Source: Micromonospora sp. NBC_01699 (lineage in GTDB: Bacteria > Actinomycetota > Actinomycetes > Mycobacteriales > Micromonosporaceae). Taken from it: a stretch of DNA of 64,000 nucleotides. The number at the start of each line of letters is the position of its first letter. Within the stretch, counting starts at the first letter, position 1. The notes under the pieces were generated by a model, which had not been told where the DNA came from, did not search any database, and saw nothing but the letters and a program-made list of their open reading frames with translations. Location of the stretch: contig NZ_CP109199.1 of NCBI RefSeq assembly GCF_036250065.1, positions 2,418,001 through 2,482,000 of the forward strand, written 5' to 3'. Below are positions 41,223 to 51,082 of this stretch, piece after piece. The position numbers and the translations under genes are program-made.

Positions 41223-43142
41223 TCAGGCGGTGGGCGTACGGAGGCGGTGCAGGCGCAGGGCGAGCTGTACCTCCAGCGCCCGCTCCGGCTTCTGCCAGTC
41301 CGGGCCGAGCAGTTGCCCGACCCGCTCCAGCCGCTGGGTCACCGTGTTCACGTGTACGTGCAACTGCTCGGCCGCGCGGGCCAGGCTGCCACCCACCCCG
41401 AAGTACGCCTCCAGCGTCTTCACCAGCGCCGTACCGCGCCGGGCGTCGTAGTCGACGACCGGGCCGACGGTGTCGGCCAGGAACCGGGCCACGTCCCGGT
41501 CGCCGTCCTCGCTGACCGCCCCGAGCAGCAGCCCGACGAAGCCGAGTTCGGCGGTGCTGGCCCCCTCGCCGGCCCGCCCCAGCGCCCAGAGCGCGGTCAG
41601 GCAGCGGTCCGCCTCCCGGAACGCGGTGCCCAGCGACGCCGGCCCGCGCGACGGGCCGCTGGATCCGGCGGTCACCGGCCGACCGGTGACCCGGGACAGG
41701 TCCCGGACCACCGCCCGCGCCGCCGCACCGGCATCCTGACCGGGCACCATCAGCACCACCCGGCCGTCGCGGGCCGCGGCCAGCCCACCCCGGGTCGAGG
41801 CGTACGTGGTCGCCCACGACACCACCCGCTGCCGGGCCGAACCGGTCGCCGCGATCACGTCGTCGCCGACCGCCACCAGCACGTGCGGCGCGTCCAGTTC
41901 CACCCCGAGCCGGCGGGCCCGGCTGCGCAGCGCCTCCGCGTCGCGTACCGGGCGGGCGATCAGGTCGTCGAGCAACTCGCCCCGGACCCGTCCCTCGGCC
42001 TCGGCGACCGTCCGGCGGAACAGCAGCAGCAGCGCGGTCACCAGGGCGGCCCGCTCCAGGATCCGCTGGTCGGCGTTGACGAGTTCGTCGTCCGGGTGCA
42101 GCACCAGGGCGCCGAGGTTCTCCGTACCGGCGACGACGGCGGCGTACCACAGGGGTCCCCGACGGACGCTGCGTCCCTCGGTCCGGGAGGCGACCACGGC
42201 CTCGACCAGCACCGCCCGCTCCGGCTCGGCGATCGTGCCGACCCGGGCCAGCAGTCGGCCGTCGGCGTCGAGCGCGAGCAGTGCGCCGCCGAGCACCTCG
42301 GTCACCGCCGACGCCACGTCCTCCACCCCGCCGCCGCGCAGCACCAGCGCGGTCATCCGGTCGTGCGCGGCGGCGGCCCGCTCGACCGAGGCGCTGTGCG
42401 CCCGGATGGTGCCGTTCGCGGCGGAGAGTTCGGCGAGCGCGGCCTGCGTCTCGGCGAGCAGCCGGGCGGTGTCGATCGCCACCGCCGCGTGCGCGGCGAG
42501 CGAGACCAGCAGGGCCACCTCCTCACGGGCGAACGGGCGGGCGGACCGGTTCGCCGCGTAGAGCACCCCGATCACGCTCGCGCCGAGCCGCAGCGGTACG
42601 CCCAGGATCGCGACCAGCCCCTCCTCGCCCACCCCGGCGTCGATTTCGCCGGTGTGGTGGAAGCGGGCGTCCTCGGGATAGTTCGCGGTCGCGTACGGGG
42701 TGCCGCTCTGGGCCACCAGACCACCGAGTCCGGCCCCCATCGGCAGCCGCAGTCGCTGGAACCGGGCCGACACGGAACCGTCGGTCACCCGCATGTACGT
42801 GTCACCGTGCGGCTCGTCGTTGAGCGTCATGTACGCCACGTCGGTGCCGAGCAGGTGCCGGGCCCGGTGCACGATCGCGTGCAGCACCGCGTCCAGGTCG
42901 CGCAGGCCGGCGAGGTCGCTGGCGGTGTCGTACAGGCCGGAGAGTTCGACCTCGCGTTGGCGGCGACGTTCCAGCAGGGCGCGGACCCGCAGCGCGACCA
43001 CCTTCGCCTGTTCCAGCTCGGCCAGCCGCTCGGCCGGCAGGCCGGCGGCGCGGGCGGCCACCAGCGGCCCCTCGAACTCCACCGCCGCGGCCTCACGGGC
43101 CAGCAGCTCCAGGAACTCGATCGGCGACGACATGGGACCCAT
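41223..43142 (-). CDS. GAF-domain PucR-family transcription regulator
   Basis: A 639-residue regulator. A GAF domain fills residues 70-225 (LYDTASDLAGLRDLDAVLHA and LRLGASVIGVLYAANRSARPF). A middle region resembling GGDEF-like/PucR linker sequence follows, and the C-terminus is a PucR-type helix-turn-helix (TLEAYFGVGGSLARAAEQLH, then NTVTQRLERVGQLL). Members control purine, amino-acid or aromatic catabolism in response to a small ligand. The start is ATG 43142 or ATG 43133. It lies 17 bp after the stop of the short-chain dehydrogenase, so the two form an operon and are probably functionally linked. Confidence 0.88.
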   Translation of the reverse strand: MGPMSSPIEFLELLAREAAAVEFEGPLVAARAAGLPAERLAELEQAKVVALRVRALLERRRQREVELSGLYDTASDLAGLRDLDAVLHAIVHRARHLLGTDVAYMTLNDEPHGDTYMRVTDGSVSARFQRLRLPMGAGLGGLVAQSGTPYATANYPEDARFHHTGEIDAGVGEEGLVAILGVPLRLGASVIGVLYAANRSARPFAREEVALLVSLAAHAAVAIDTARLLAETQAALAELSAANGTIRAHSASVERAAAAHDRMTALVLRGGGVEDVASAVTEVLGGALLALDADGRLLARVGTIAEPERAVLVEAVVASRTEGRSVRRGPLWYAAVVAGTENLGALVLHPDDELVNADQRILERAALVTALLLLFRRTVAEAEGRVRGELLDDLIARPVRDAEALRSRARRLGVELDAPHVLVAVGDDVIAATGSARQRVVSWATTYASTRGGLAAARDGRVVLMVPGQDAGAAARAVVRDLSRVTGRPVTAGSSGPSRGPASLGTAFREADRCLTALWALGRAGEGASTAELGFVGLLLGAVSEDGDRDVARFLADTVGPVVDYDARRGTALVKTLEAYFGVGGSLARAAEQLHVHVNTVTQRLERVGQLLGPDWQKPERALEVQLALRLHRLRTPTA

Positions 43143-43159
43143 TGTGCGGGTGGAGATCT

Positions 43160-43942
43160 TCAGTTTGCTGTCCAACCCCCGTCGACCGCGATCGCGGCGC
43201 CGGTGATGAACGACGCCGCGGGGGAGCAGAGGTACGCCATCAGCTCGGCGACCTCCTCCGGCTCGATCAGGCGCTTGATCGCCGCCCGAGCCAGCATGAT
43301 CCTCTCGACCACCTCGCTCTCCGGGATGCCGTGGGTCGCCGCCTGTGCCGCGATCTGCCCCTCGACCAGCGGAGTACGCACGTACGCCGGGTTGATGCAG
43401 TTGGCGGTGACCCCGTGCGCCGCCCCCTCCAGCGCGACCACCTTCGAGAGCCCCTCCAGGGCGTGCTTGGCCGACACGTACGCCGACTTGTACGGCGAGG
43501 CGCGCAACCCGTGCACGGACGAGATGTTGATCACTCGACCCCAGCCGCGCTCGTACATCCGGGGCAGGGCGCGCTGGACGATCAGGAACGGCGCCTCCAC
43601 CATCACCCGGTGGATGTACGCGAACCGCTCGGGCGGAAAGTCCTCGATCGGCGCGACGTGTTGCAGGCCGGCGTTGTTGACCACGATGTCGACGCGTGCG
43701 TCCAGCGCGGCGGTCGCCGCCGGGTCGGACAGGTCGGCCGCCACCGCGTGCCCACCGATCTCGGCCGCCACCTCCTTGGCCGCCTCGGCGTTCCGATCGA
43801 CCACGGTCACCTGCGCGCCGGCCGCCGCGAGCCGGACCGCACAGGCCCGGCCGATGCCGCTCCCACCACCGGTGACCAGCGCGTTGCGCCCCGACAGGTC
43901 GAGCCGTACGACGTGGGGATCCGCCACGCTTTCTGCCGTCAT
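43160..43942 (-). CDS. Short-chain dehydrogenase, 3-hydroxybutyrate dehydrogenase-like
   Basis: A 260-residue NAD-dependent SDR. Rossmann motif [16 protein letters not shown] (about residue 22), NNAG at about 91, and the catalytic Ser-Tyr-Lys in INISSVHG and [10 protein letters not shown]. The segment [15 protein letters not shown] and the overall pattern resemble bacterial D-3-hydroxybutyrate dehydrogenase, which makes acetoacetate. ATG 43942 gives a normal length. It is first in an operon with the PucR-type regulator. Confidence 0.88.
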   Translation of the reverse strand: MTAESVADPHVVRLDLSGRNALVTGGGSGIGRACAVRLAAAGAQVTVVDRNAEAAKEVAAEIGGHAVAADLSDPAATAALDARVDIVVNNAGLQHVAPIEDFPPERFAYIHRVMVEAPFLIVQRALPRMYERGWGRVINISSVHGLRASPYKSAYVSAKHALEGLSKVVALEGAAHGVTANCINPAYVRTPLVEGQIAAQAATHGIPESEVVERIMLARAAIKRLIEPEEVAELMAYLCSPAASFITGAAIAVDGGWTAN

Positions 43943-44172
43943 GGCGCAAGAAGCTACGACCCCGACGCGCGGGCGCACATGGGCAGCGCACACATACTCG
44001 CCGGAAAAGCTATGTGGCTCCGGTGGCCCGCCCGGTCGCCGCCCACCGGGTGAGAGGGTGGGCGTGTCGGCGTATCGCGGTCGTACGGCCGCCAGTAGGG
44101 TGTCGAACACGTGTACTGCCGGGTGCGGCGGTCTCCTCGCCGACCGGCGACGGGGCCAGGGGAGGGGGCGGC

Positions 44173-44754
44173 GTGCGGGTGCTGGGCGTCGACCCGGGGC
44201 TGACCCGGTGCGGAGTTGGTGTGGTCGAGGGTGTTCCCGGCCGGCCGTGCACGCTGGTCGCGTACACCGTGGTCCGCACCGATTCGGCCGCCGACCTGTC
44301 GCTGCGGCTGCTGCACCTGGACCGGGCGCTGACCGAGCTGGTCGCCGAGCACCAGCCGGAGAGCGTTGCCGTCGAACGGGTGTTCAGCCAGTCCAACACC
44401 CGGACCGTGATGGGCACCGCCCAGGCCAGCGCGGTCGCCGTACTGGCCGGGGCGCGGGCCGGGCTGCCGGTGCAGACGTACACGCCGAGCGAGGTGAAGG
44501 CGGCGGTGACCGGGTCCGGTCGGGCCGACAAGGACCAGGTCACCACGATGGTCACCCGGCTGCTCCGGTTGGCCGCGCCACCGAAGCCGGCGGACGCGGC
44601 GGACGCGTTGGCGCTGGCCATCTGTCATGTGTGGCGGGGCGGGAACCGGGCCCGGCTGGCCGAGGCCACGGAGGCCGCCGCCCGGCGGGCCGCGGCGGTC
44701 GCCGCACCGGGACGTACCGGGGCGGCTGCCGCCCGACGTGGAGGAACAAGATGA
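44173..44754 (+). CDS. ruvC: Crossover junction endodeoxyribonuclease RuvC
   Basis: A 193-residue Holliday junction resolvase. The acidic catalytic residues are in [12 protein letters not shown] (Asp 7), SVAVERVF (Glu), and [15 protein letters not shown] (two Asp). The start is GTG 44173 after GGAGGGGG. The C-terminal 25 residues are Ala/Arg-rich and beyond the core fold. It overlaps ruvA by 4 bp (ATGA). Confidence 0.96.
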   Translation: MRVLGVDPGLTRCGVGVVEGVPGRPCTLVAYTVVRTDSAADLSLRLLHLDRALTELVAEHQPESVAVERVFSQSNTRTVMGTAQASAVAVLAGARAGLPVQTYTPSEVKAAVTGSGRADKDQVTTMVTRLLRLAAPPKPADAADALALAICHVWRGGNRARLAEATEAAARRAAAVAAPGRTGAAAARRGGTR

Positions 44755-45353
44755 TCGCCAGTGTGCGGGGCGTGGTGGCCGGGCTCGGGCCCGACACTGC
44801 GGTGATCGAGGTCGGTGGGGTCGGGCTGGCCGTGCACTGCGCGCCGGGCACCCTGGCCGGGCTCCGGCTGGGTAGCGAGGCCCGGCTGGCCACCACGCTG
44901 GTGGTCCGGGAGGACTCGCTCACCCTCTACGGTTTCGCCGACGACGACGAGAAGCACCTGTTCGAGCTGCTCCAGACGGCCAGCGGGGTCGGACCCCGGC
45001 TGGCCCAGGCGGTGCTGGCGGTGCACTCACCGGACGTGGTCCGCAAGGCGATCGCCAACTCCGACACCGCCACCCTGGTCCGGGTGCCGGGGATCGGCAA
45101 GAAGGGCGCCGAGCGGCTGGTGCTCGAACTGCGGGACAAGATCGGTCCGGTGGCGATCGGGTCGGACGGCGCGGGCGGCGTGCTCGGCGGGGCGTGGCCG
45201 GACCAGATCCGCCAGGCGCTGGTCGGGCTCGGCTGGAGCGTCGCCCAGGCCGACCAGGCGGTGGCCACCGTGGCGGAGACCATCGATGGCCCCACGCCGC
45301 CGGTGCCGGTCCTGCTCAAGCAGGCGATCCGGCTGCTCGGTAAGACCCGATGA
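44751..45353 (+). CDS. ruvA: Holliday junction branch migration protein RuvA
   Basis: A 200-residue junction-binding subunit. The N-terminal OB fold ([13 protein letters not shown]), two helix-hairpin-helix motifs ([17 protein letters not shown] and [19 protein letters not shown]) and the C-terminal RuvB-binding helices are present. The start is ATG 44751, with GGAGGA upstream. It overlaps ruvB by 4 bp (ATGA). Confidence 0.97.
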   Translation: MIASVRGVVAGLGPDTAVIEVGGVGLAVHCAPGTLAGLRLGSEARLATTLVVREDSLTLYGFADDDEKHLFELLQTASGVGPRLAQAVLAVHSPDVVRKAIANSDTATLVRVPGIGKKGAERLVLELRDKIGPVAIGSDGAGGVLGGAWPDQIRQALVGLGWSVAQADQAVATVAETIDGPTPPVPVLLKQAIRLLGKTR

Positions 45354-46408
45354 CCGATTCCGGGGACCTGGTCTCGGCGTACGCGGACGACGCCGAACGG
45401 GACGCCGAGGTCAGCGTCCGACCGAAGCGGCTGTCCGACTTCATCGCCCAGCATCGCGTACGCGACCAGCTCGACCTGCTGTTGAAGGGCGCGATGGGTC
45501 GGGGCAGCCCGCCCGACCACATCCTGCTCTCCGGCCCGCCGGGGCTGGGAAAGACCACCCTGGCCAACATCGTCGCGGCCGAGCTCGGCACCGGCATCCG
45601 GGTCACCAGCGGGCCGGCGATCGAGCGGTCCGGGGACCTGGCCGCGATCCTGACCAGTCTGGCCGAGGGCGACGTCTTCTTCATCGACGAGATCCACCGG
45701 ATCGCCAAGCCGGCCGAGGAACTGCTCTACAGCGCGATGGAGGACTTCCGGGTCGACGTGATCGTCGGCAAGGGCCCCGGTGCGACCGCGATCCCGATCG
45801 ACGTGGAGCCGTTCACGCTGGTCGGCGCGACCACCCGGTCCGGGCTGCTGACCGGTCCGATGCGCGACCGGTTCGGCTTCGTGGCGCATCTCGACTTCTA
45901 CAGCGCGGCCGACCTGGAGGCGCTGCTGCACCGGTCGGCGCGCATCCTCGGGGTTCCGATCACCGAGGAGGGGGCGGTCGAGATCGCCGGCCGGTCGCGG
46001 GGCACGCCCCGGATCGCCAACCGGCTGCTGCGCCGGGTGCGGGACTTCGCCGAGGTCCGGGCCGAGGGCGTGGTCACCCTGGAGACGGCCCGCGCGGCCC
46101 TCAAGGTGTACGACGTCGACGCGCTCGGTCTGGACCGGCTCGACCGGGCGGTGCTCAGCGCCCTGATCGACTCGTTCCGGGGTGGCCCGGTCGGCCTGTC
46201 CACGCTGGCCGTGGCGGTGGGGGAGCAGCCGGACACGGTGGAGGAGGTGTGCGAGCCGTTCCTGGTCCGGGCCGGACTGCTGGCCCGTACGCCGCGTGGG
46301 CGGGTCGCCACCGAGGCCGCCTGGCACCATCTGGGACGTACGCCGCCGAATGGTACATTTGGTGCCAGTCCGAGCGCGGCGCCCGATCTGTTCGCTGCTG
46401 AGTCGTAA
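45350..46408 (+). CDS. ruvB: Holliday junction branch migration ATPase RuvB
   Basis: A 352-residue AAA+ motor. Walker A is [15 protein letters not shown] (about residue 62), Walker B is FFIDEIHRI, sensor 1 is [10 protein letters not shown], and arginine finger region PMRDRFG. The C-terminal winged helix ([17 protein letters not shown]) is complete, followed by about 30 extra residues. Last gene of ruvCAB. Confidence 0.97.
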   Translation: MTDSGDLVSAYADDAERDAEVSVRPKRLSDFIAQHRVRDQLDLLLKGAMGRGSPPDHILLSGPPGLGKTTLANIVAAELGTGIRVTSGPAIERSGDLAAILTSLAEGDVFFIDEIHRIAKPAEELLYSAMEDFRVDVIVGKGPGATAIPIDVEPFTLVGATTRSGLLTGPMRDRFGFVAHLDFYSAADLEALLHRSARILGVPITEEGAVEIAGRSRGTPRIANRLLRRVRDFAEVRAEGVVTLETARAALKVYDVDALGLDRLDRAVLSALIDSFRGGPVGLSTLAVAVGEQPDTVEEVCEPFLVRAGLLARTPRGRVATEAAWHHLGRTPPNGTFGASPSAAPDLFAAES

Positions 46409-46555
46409 CTGCCGTGATCTGTTTGTGATCCGTGCCGCATTCGGCGTACACAGACTCACCGACTAGACTTCGCCGCGATCTGTCTGTAGAGACAGGAGAT
46501 TTCGCTTTCGCCGTGACGTACCACGTCGCGACGGGGCCAATGGGAAGGTCATATC

Positions 46556-46894
46556 GTGGTTTTGGAAGCGGCAGCAAGCGGCGGTGGAGCCGGCAGCTTC
46601 ACGCCGATCCTGATGATTGTCCTGCTCTTCGGTGTCATGTATTTCATGATGATCCGGCCGCAGCAGAAGCGCCGTCGCGAGGCTGAGCAGATGCAGTCCT
46701 CGATCGGCCCCGGCGACGAGGTGGTCACCATTGGCGGCCTCCACGGCACCGTCGCCTCGGTCGACGACGAGACAGTCACCCTCGAAGTGGCCCCCGGGGT
46801 GCACAACAAGTACGCGCGCCCTGCGGTGGCCCGGGTACTGAACCAGGCTCCGAAGCTTGAGACGATCTCGGACGAGGTCGAAGCGAAGGAGTAA
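46556..46894 (+). CDS. yajC: Preprotein translocase subunit YajC
   Basis: A 112-residue accessory protein of the SecDF complex. One membrane helix (ILMIVLLFGVMYFMMI) precedes RPQQKRRREAEQMQSSIGPG and a small cytoplasmic beta domain (VVTIGGLHGTVASVDDETVTLEV). The start is GTG 46556. In the 147-bp gap after ruvB a small hairpin (CTGTCT-4 nt-AGACAG, 46480-46495) lies just before this gene. secD follows. Confidence 0.94.
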   Translation: MVLEAAASGGGAGSFTPILMIVLLFGVMYFMMIRPQQKRRREAEQMQSSIGPGDEVVTIGGLHGTVASVDDETVTLEVAPGVHNKYARPAVARVLNQAPKLETISDEVEAKE

Positions 46895-46977
46895 CCCACC
46901 CCCGGTGTGCGGGGCAGGTTATCGATCGAAGATAGTTGATAGCTGTACCGGCGTGACCCCACGCCGGAGAGGTACGC

Positions 46978-48942
46978 ATGTCGCCGGGCATGCCGGCGCG
47001 CCCATCGCCGCCCACCACCAGCGGCCGAACCGTGCAGGGAGACAGGACAGCCGTGGCACCACCTCAGGGACAGATGCACCCCGGGCGGCAGCTAGCCGTA
47101 CTCGGGGGCATCTTTGTCGTCCTCTACCTCTTAGTCTTCTTCGCCGGCGGTGCTAGCGGGAGCTTCCGCGACCGGTTGGAGCCGAAGCTGGGTCTCGACC
47201 TCGTCGGTGGCACCCGGATGACGCTTGAGGCGACGAGCCTCAACAACCAGCCCCCCACGGCCGAGAACCTGGAGGAGGCCCGGCAGATCATCGAGAACCG
47301 GGTCAACGCCCAGGGCGTCTCCGAGGCCGAGGTGGTGACCGAGGGCAACCGCAACATCGTCATCTCGCTGCCCGGCCAGAGCCGCGACCTCAGCGAGGTC
47401 GGCGAGGCGGCCGAACTGCGGTTCCGCAAGGTGATCAAGGCGACCGACGGTGGGGCGCCCAGCGCTGCCCAGCCGCCGCCGGCCGCGACCCCGGATCCGT
47501 CGGCCCCGGCGGCAACCCCGTCGGTCGGCGCGACCCCGAGCGCCCCGGCTGCGGGTGCGCCCAGCGCCACGCCGTCCGCCGGTGGGCAGGGCGGGATGGC
47601 ACCGACCCCCACGCCGAGTGCCGCCACCGGCGCACCCGCGACCCCGAGCGCCTCGGCTTCGGCGGCCCCGGTGCCGCAGAGCGTGGAGCAGGCGCGGGCC
47701 GCGGTCCAGCAGAAGGTGGGCGCGGCGGCCTGGCAGGCAGCGAGCGCACTCCAGGCGCCGGCCGACCTGACCACCGACCCGACCCTGCTCGAAACGCTCA
47801 AGCCGTTCGGCACGCTGACCGGCCGCGAGGTTGCCGCGCTGCCCGCGGCGATGCAGTTCAACGTACCGACGATCACCTGCGAGCTGCTCGAACAGCGCCC
47901 GGCGGCCTCGATCAGCGCCGTGGACCAGCAGGTCGTGGCCTGTGAGGGCCCGGTGAAGAACCTGCTCGACGTGGCGAAGGTGCTGGGCACCGACGTCAGC
48001 GACGCCAGCGGCGTGCTGGACCAGAACAGCCAGTGGGTGGTCAGCCTCGACTTCACCGGCGACGGGCAGAAGAAGTGGACCAACCTGACCCGCGAGGCGT
48101 TCAACAACGAGGGCGGCGCCTGCGACCAGGGCGCGCTCGGCCCGGACGGCAAGTGCCGGGTCGCCGTGGTGCTCGACAACACGATCGTCTCGTCGCCCGA
48201 GATCCAGGGCGTGCTCACCGGCGACTCGCAGATCACCGGTAACTTCACCAGCAAGGACGCCAACACGCTCGCCGGCCAGCTCCGCTTCGGCGCGCTGCCG
48301 GTGACGTTCGAGCCGCAGGAGCAGGAGTCGGTTTCCGCGACGCTGGGCTCCAGCCACCTCAAGGCCGGTCTGCTGGCCGCCGGGGTGGGCCTGCTGCTGG
48401 TCGCCATCTACTCGTTCTTCTACTACCGCCTCCTCGGCACGGTCATCATCCTCAGCCTGGGCCTCTCGGCGCTGCTGGTCTTCGGTGCGCTGATCGTGCT
48501 CGGCCGGCAGATCGGCTTCACGCTGACCCTCGCCGGCATCGCCGGATTCATCGTCTCCCTGGGTGTCGCCGCCGACTCGTTCGTGATCTATTTCGAACGT
48601 CTCAAGGACGAGATCCGCGAGGGACGCAGCCCGCGCAGCGCGGTGCCCCGCGCCTGGGCCCGGGCCCGGCGGACGATCATCTCGGCCAACGCCATCTCGA
48701 TCCTGGCGGCGGTCGTGCTCTACGTGGTCTCGGTCGGCACGGTGAAGGGTTTCGCCTTCGCGCTCGGCCTGGCCACGATCCTCGACCTGGTCGTCGTCTT
48801 CCTCTTCCGGCACCCGATCATGACGATGTTCGCCAACACCAAGGCGTTCCTGTCGCCCCGGGTCAGTGGGCTCGGACGGGTGCTGCACAGGGCCGAGGCC
48901 GAGCCGACCGAGCCGCGCAACCCGCGCGCCAAGGAGGCCTAG
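46978..48942 (+). CDS. secD: Protein translocase subunit SecD
   Basis: A 654-residue RND-like membrane subunit that uses the proton gradient to help release exported proteins. An N-terminal helix (LGGIFVVLYLLVFFAGG) is followed by a large extracytoplasmic P1 region. Five helices occupy the last 220 residues (GLLAAGVGLLLVAIYSFFYY onward). LGLDLVGGTRMTLEA and VSLDFTGDGQKKW are family marks. An Ala/Pro/Ser/Thr-rich insert (about residues 160-235) interrupts the P1 region. ATG 46978 has GGAGAGG in front; GTG 47053 is an alternative without the 25-residue leader. Confidence 0.95.
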   Translation: MSPGMPARPSPPTTSGRTVQGDRTAVAPPQGQMHPGRQLAVLGGIFVVLYLLVFFAGGASGSFRDRLEPKLGLDLVGGTRMTLEATSLNNQPPTAENLEEARQIIENRVNAQGVSEAEVVTEGNRNIVISLPGQSRDLSEVGEAAELRFRKVIKATDGGAPSAAQPPPAATPDPSAPAATPSVGATPSAPAAGAPSATPSAGGQGGMAPTPTPSAATGAPATPSASASAAPVPQSVEQARAAVQQKVGAAAWQAASALQAPADLTTDPTLLETLKPFGTLTGREVAALPAAMQFNVPTITCELLEQRPAASISAVDQQVVACEGPVKNLLDVAKVLGTDVSDASGVLDQNSQWVVSLDFTGDGQKKWTNLTREAFNNEGGACDQGALGPDGKCRVAVVLDNTIVSSPEIQGVLTGDSQITGNFTSKDANTLAGQLRFGALPVTFEPQEQESVSATLGSSHLKAGLLAAGVGLLLVAIYSFFYYRLLGTVIILSLGLSALLVFGALIVLGRQIGFTLTLAGIAGFIVSLGVAADSFVIYFERLKDEIREGRSPRSAVPRAWARARRTIISANAISILAAVVLYVVSVGTVKGFAFALGLATILDLVVVFLFRHPIMTMFANTKAFLSPRVSGLGRVLHRAEAEPTEPRNPRAKEA

Positions 48943-48943
48943 C

Positions 48944-49018
48944 ATGAGCGAGCCAGTCATCCAGGGCAGCGCCCCGGCCCACTCGGCCGTCGCAGAGCAA
49001 AGCGAGGTAGCGGCATGA
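48944..49018 (+). CDS. 24-residue ORF between secD and secF
   Basis: ATG 48944 follows a perfect ribosome site (AAGGAGG) that lies in the last codons of secD. Its stop TGA overlaps the secF ATG (ATGA). The predicted peptide starts MSEPVIQGSAPAHS and is hydrophilic, with no membrane helix. The arrangement suggests translational coupling from secD through this ORF to secF. Either the peptide itself or only the act of translation may matter. Confidence 0.5.
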   Translation: MSEPVIQGSAPAHSAVAEQSEVAA

Positions 49019-50244
49019 GCCGCCGTAGCGGTCTGGCCACCCGGCTCTACCAGGGCGAGGCCGGTCTCAACATCATCGGACGTCGCCGGCTCTGGATCGG
49101 CATCGCCCTCGGGCTGGTGCTGGTCGCGCTCGTCAGCATCTGGACCCCCGGGTTCAAGCTCGGCATCGAGTTCTCCGGCGGCAACTCCTTCCAGGTGCCC
49201 GCCAGCGTCGGCACTATCGACCACGCCGAGGAGCAGGTCGACGCGGCGCTGAGCAGCCTCGGCGGCGACGAGCCGGCACACGTCGTCTCCACCCAGACGG
49301 TCAACGGCGTCGGCGGCTCCTTCTACGAGCTGCGCACCACCGAGCTGAACACCCAGCAGTCCAACGACGTGCAGGCCGACCTGGCCGGCAAGTTCGGCAT
49401 CGCCGGGGACCAGATCAGCATCAACCAGGTGAGCGCGGCCTGGGGCGACCAGGTCACCGAGCGAGCCCTGCTCGGTCTGGTGGTCTTCGTCGTCCTGGTC
49501 ATGATCTACCTGATCCTGCGGTTCGAGTGGCGGATGGCGGTCGCCGCCGTCTCGTCGCTCTTCCTCAACCTGGCGCTGACCGCCGGCATCTACGCCCTGG
49601 TCGGCTTCGAGGTGACCCCCTCGACCATCGTCGGCTTCCTCACCATCCTCGGCTTCGCGCTCTACGACGTCGTGGTGGTCTTCGACAAGGTCCAGGAGAA
49701 CACCCGCGGCATCACCGCGAGCAGCACCCAGACCTACGGCGAAGCGGCCAACCTGGCCATCAACCAGACCCTGATGCGGTCGATCAACACCGGTCTGGTG
49801 GCGTTGCTGCCGGTCGGTGGCCTGCTCTTCATCGGTGCCGGCCTGCTCGGCGCGGGCACCCTGGAGGACCTCGGTCTGGTGCTGTTCCTCGGTATGGGTA
49901 TCGCGGTCTACTCCTCGATCTTCTTCGCGACCCCGGTGCTGAGCCTGCTCAAGGACTACGAGCCGCGGATCCAGACGCACACCAAGCGGGTCCTGGCCCG
50001 GCGTTCCACCACCGGTGGCGCACGCCCGGCCACCGCTGCCCGCCGGCCGGCTGCCCGTACCGGTGAGGAGCCGGTCGGCGACGACACCGTACCGGCCGGG
50101 CCGACCGACGAGGAGGCGGCGGCGCTGGCCGGCGCCGCCCCGAAGGTCGGTGCCCGTCCCACAGGCAAGCGGTCCTCCGGTGCCCGCGGTGGTCGACCGG
50201 GTGGCGGCGGCGGTAGCCGGCCGAGTGGGGCCAAGCGCCGCTGA
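49015..50244 (+). CDS. secF: Protein translocase subunit SecF
   Basis: A 409-residue partner of SecD. An N-terminal helix (LWIGIALGLVLVALVSIW), LGIEFSGGNSFQV, an extracytoplasmic loop, then five helices (LLGLVVFVVLVMIYLILRF, ALTAGIYALVGFEVTPSTIV, FLTILGFALYDVVVVFDKV with the conserved polar pair, and two more). The last 85 residues form a long basic Ala/Gly/Arg-rich tail (ending RPSGAKRR) not needed for the fold. ATG 49015 overlaps the stop of the 24-residue ORF. Confidence 0.95.
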   Translation: MSRRSGLATRLYQGEAGLNIIGRRRLWIGIALGLVLVALVSIWTPGFKLGIEFSGGNSFQVPASVGTIDHAEEQVDAALSSLGGDEPAHVVSTQTVNGVGGSFYELRTTELNTQQSNDVQADLAGKFGIAGDQISINQVSAAWGDQVTERALLGLVVFVVLVMIYLILRFEWRMAVAAVSSLFLNLALTAGIYALVGFEVTPSTIVGFLTILGFALYDVVVVFDKVQENTRGITASSTQTYGEAANLAINQTLMRSINTGLVALLPVGGLLFIGAGLLGAGTLEDLGLVLFLGMGIAVYSSIFFATPVLSLLKDYEPRIQTHTKRVLARRSTTGGARPATAARRPAARTGEEPVGDDTVPAGPTDEEAAALAGAAPKVGARPTGKRSSGARGGRPGGGGGSRPSGAKRR

Positions 50245-50347
50245 CCCTGGCGGAACAGACGACGGAGGCGTCCGGCATGCTGGCTACAACGGCGTGCCGG
50301 GCGCCTTTCGTATGGCGTGGGCGCGGATGTCCGGTGAGAGGGGCAGC

Positions 50348-50911
50348 ATGACGGAGACCCAGACCGGGGTACGCGGCGACAGCGGCCCGGCCACGGCGGA
50401 ACTGGTGGCCAGCCGGGTGCTGGACGTACCGGACTTTCCCCGGCCCGGAGTGGTGTTCAAGGACCTGATGCCGCTCTTCGCCGACGGTGACGTGTTCCGT
50501 GGCGTGATCGACGGGATCATCGAGTACCACGGGCGGGACTCGTTCGACGTGGTGGCCGGCATCGAGGCGCGCGGCTTCGTGCTCGCCGCCGCGATCGCGT
50601 ACGCCACCGGCCGGGGGGTGGTGCCGGTGCGCAAGGCCGGCAAGCTGCCCCGTGCGGCGTACGCCGCCTCCTACGCCCTGGAGTACGGCGAGGCCACCCT
50701 TGAGGTGCACCAGGATGCCTTCACGGCCGGTCACCGGGTACTGGTGGTGGACGACGTGCTCGCCACCGGCGGTACGGCGGAGGCGACGCTGAGTCTGGTC
50801 GAGCGGGCCGGCGGGACCGTGGCGGGGCTGTCCGTACTGTTGGAACTCTCTTTCCTCGGGGGCCGGGAGCGGCTGGCTCCCCGTCCCGTCCATGCACTTC
50901 TGACCGTTTAG
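50348..50911 (+). CDS. apt: Adenine phosphoribosyltransferase
   Basis: A 187-residue purine-salvage enzyme making AMP from adenine and PRPP. The PRPP loop is VLVVDDVLATGGTAEATL (about residue 135). FPRPGVVFKDLMPL and GIEARGFVLAAAIA are adenine-specific. ATG 50348 has GAGAGGGG in front. In actinobacteria it sits with relA, linking salvage to stringent control; the relA gene follows 171 bp later. Confidence 0.95.
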   Translation: MTETQTGVRGDSGPATAELVASRVLDVPDFPRPGVVFKDLMPLFADGDVFRGVIDGIIEYHGRDSFDVVAGIEARGFVLAAAIAYATGRGVVPVRKAGKLPRAAYAASYALEYGEATLEVHQDAFTAGHRVLVVDDVLATGGTAEATLSLVERAGGTVAGLSVLLELSFLGGRERLAPRPVHALLTV

Positions 50912-51082
50912 TAGAGCTTGTCATCGGGGATCGATCCGGTGCGTGCGGGGGAGCGGCATCCGGCAGTCCGGACGGGTAGCATTGCCTTTCGCTGACCAGG
51001 TGGAGGCCGTTCTACCGGGCTGGCACAGGACCAGGTCGACCGGTTACGGTCGGCTCGTCCCAAGCGAGGTGTGAGGAGGCCG

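Noticed and set aside
41247-45353. 1368-codon open frame on the + strand
   Set aside because: It lies antisense to the PucR-type regulator and SDR genes and out of frame with ruvC/ruvA. Composition is the Arg/Gly/Pro/His-rich pattern of high-GC shadow frames, with no domain.
47131-49980. 949-codon open frame on the - strand
   Set aside because: Antisense to secD and secF; no recognisable protein.
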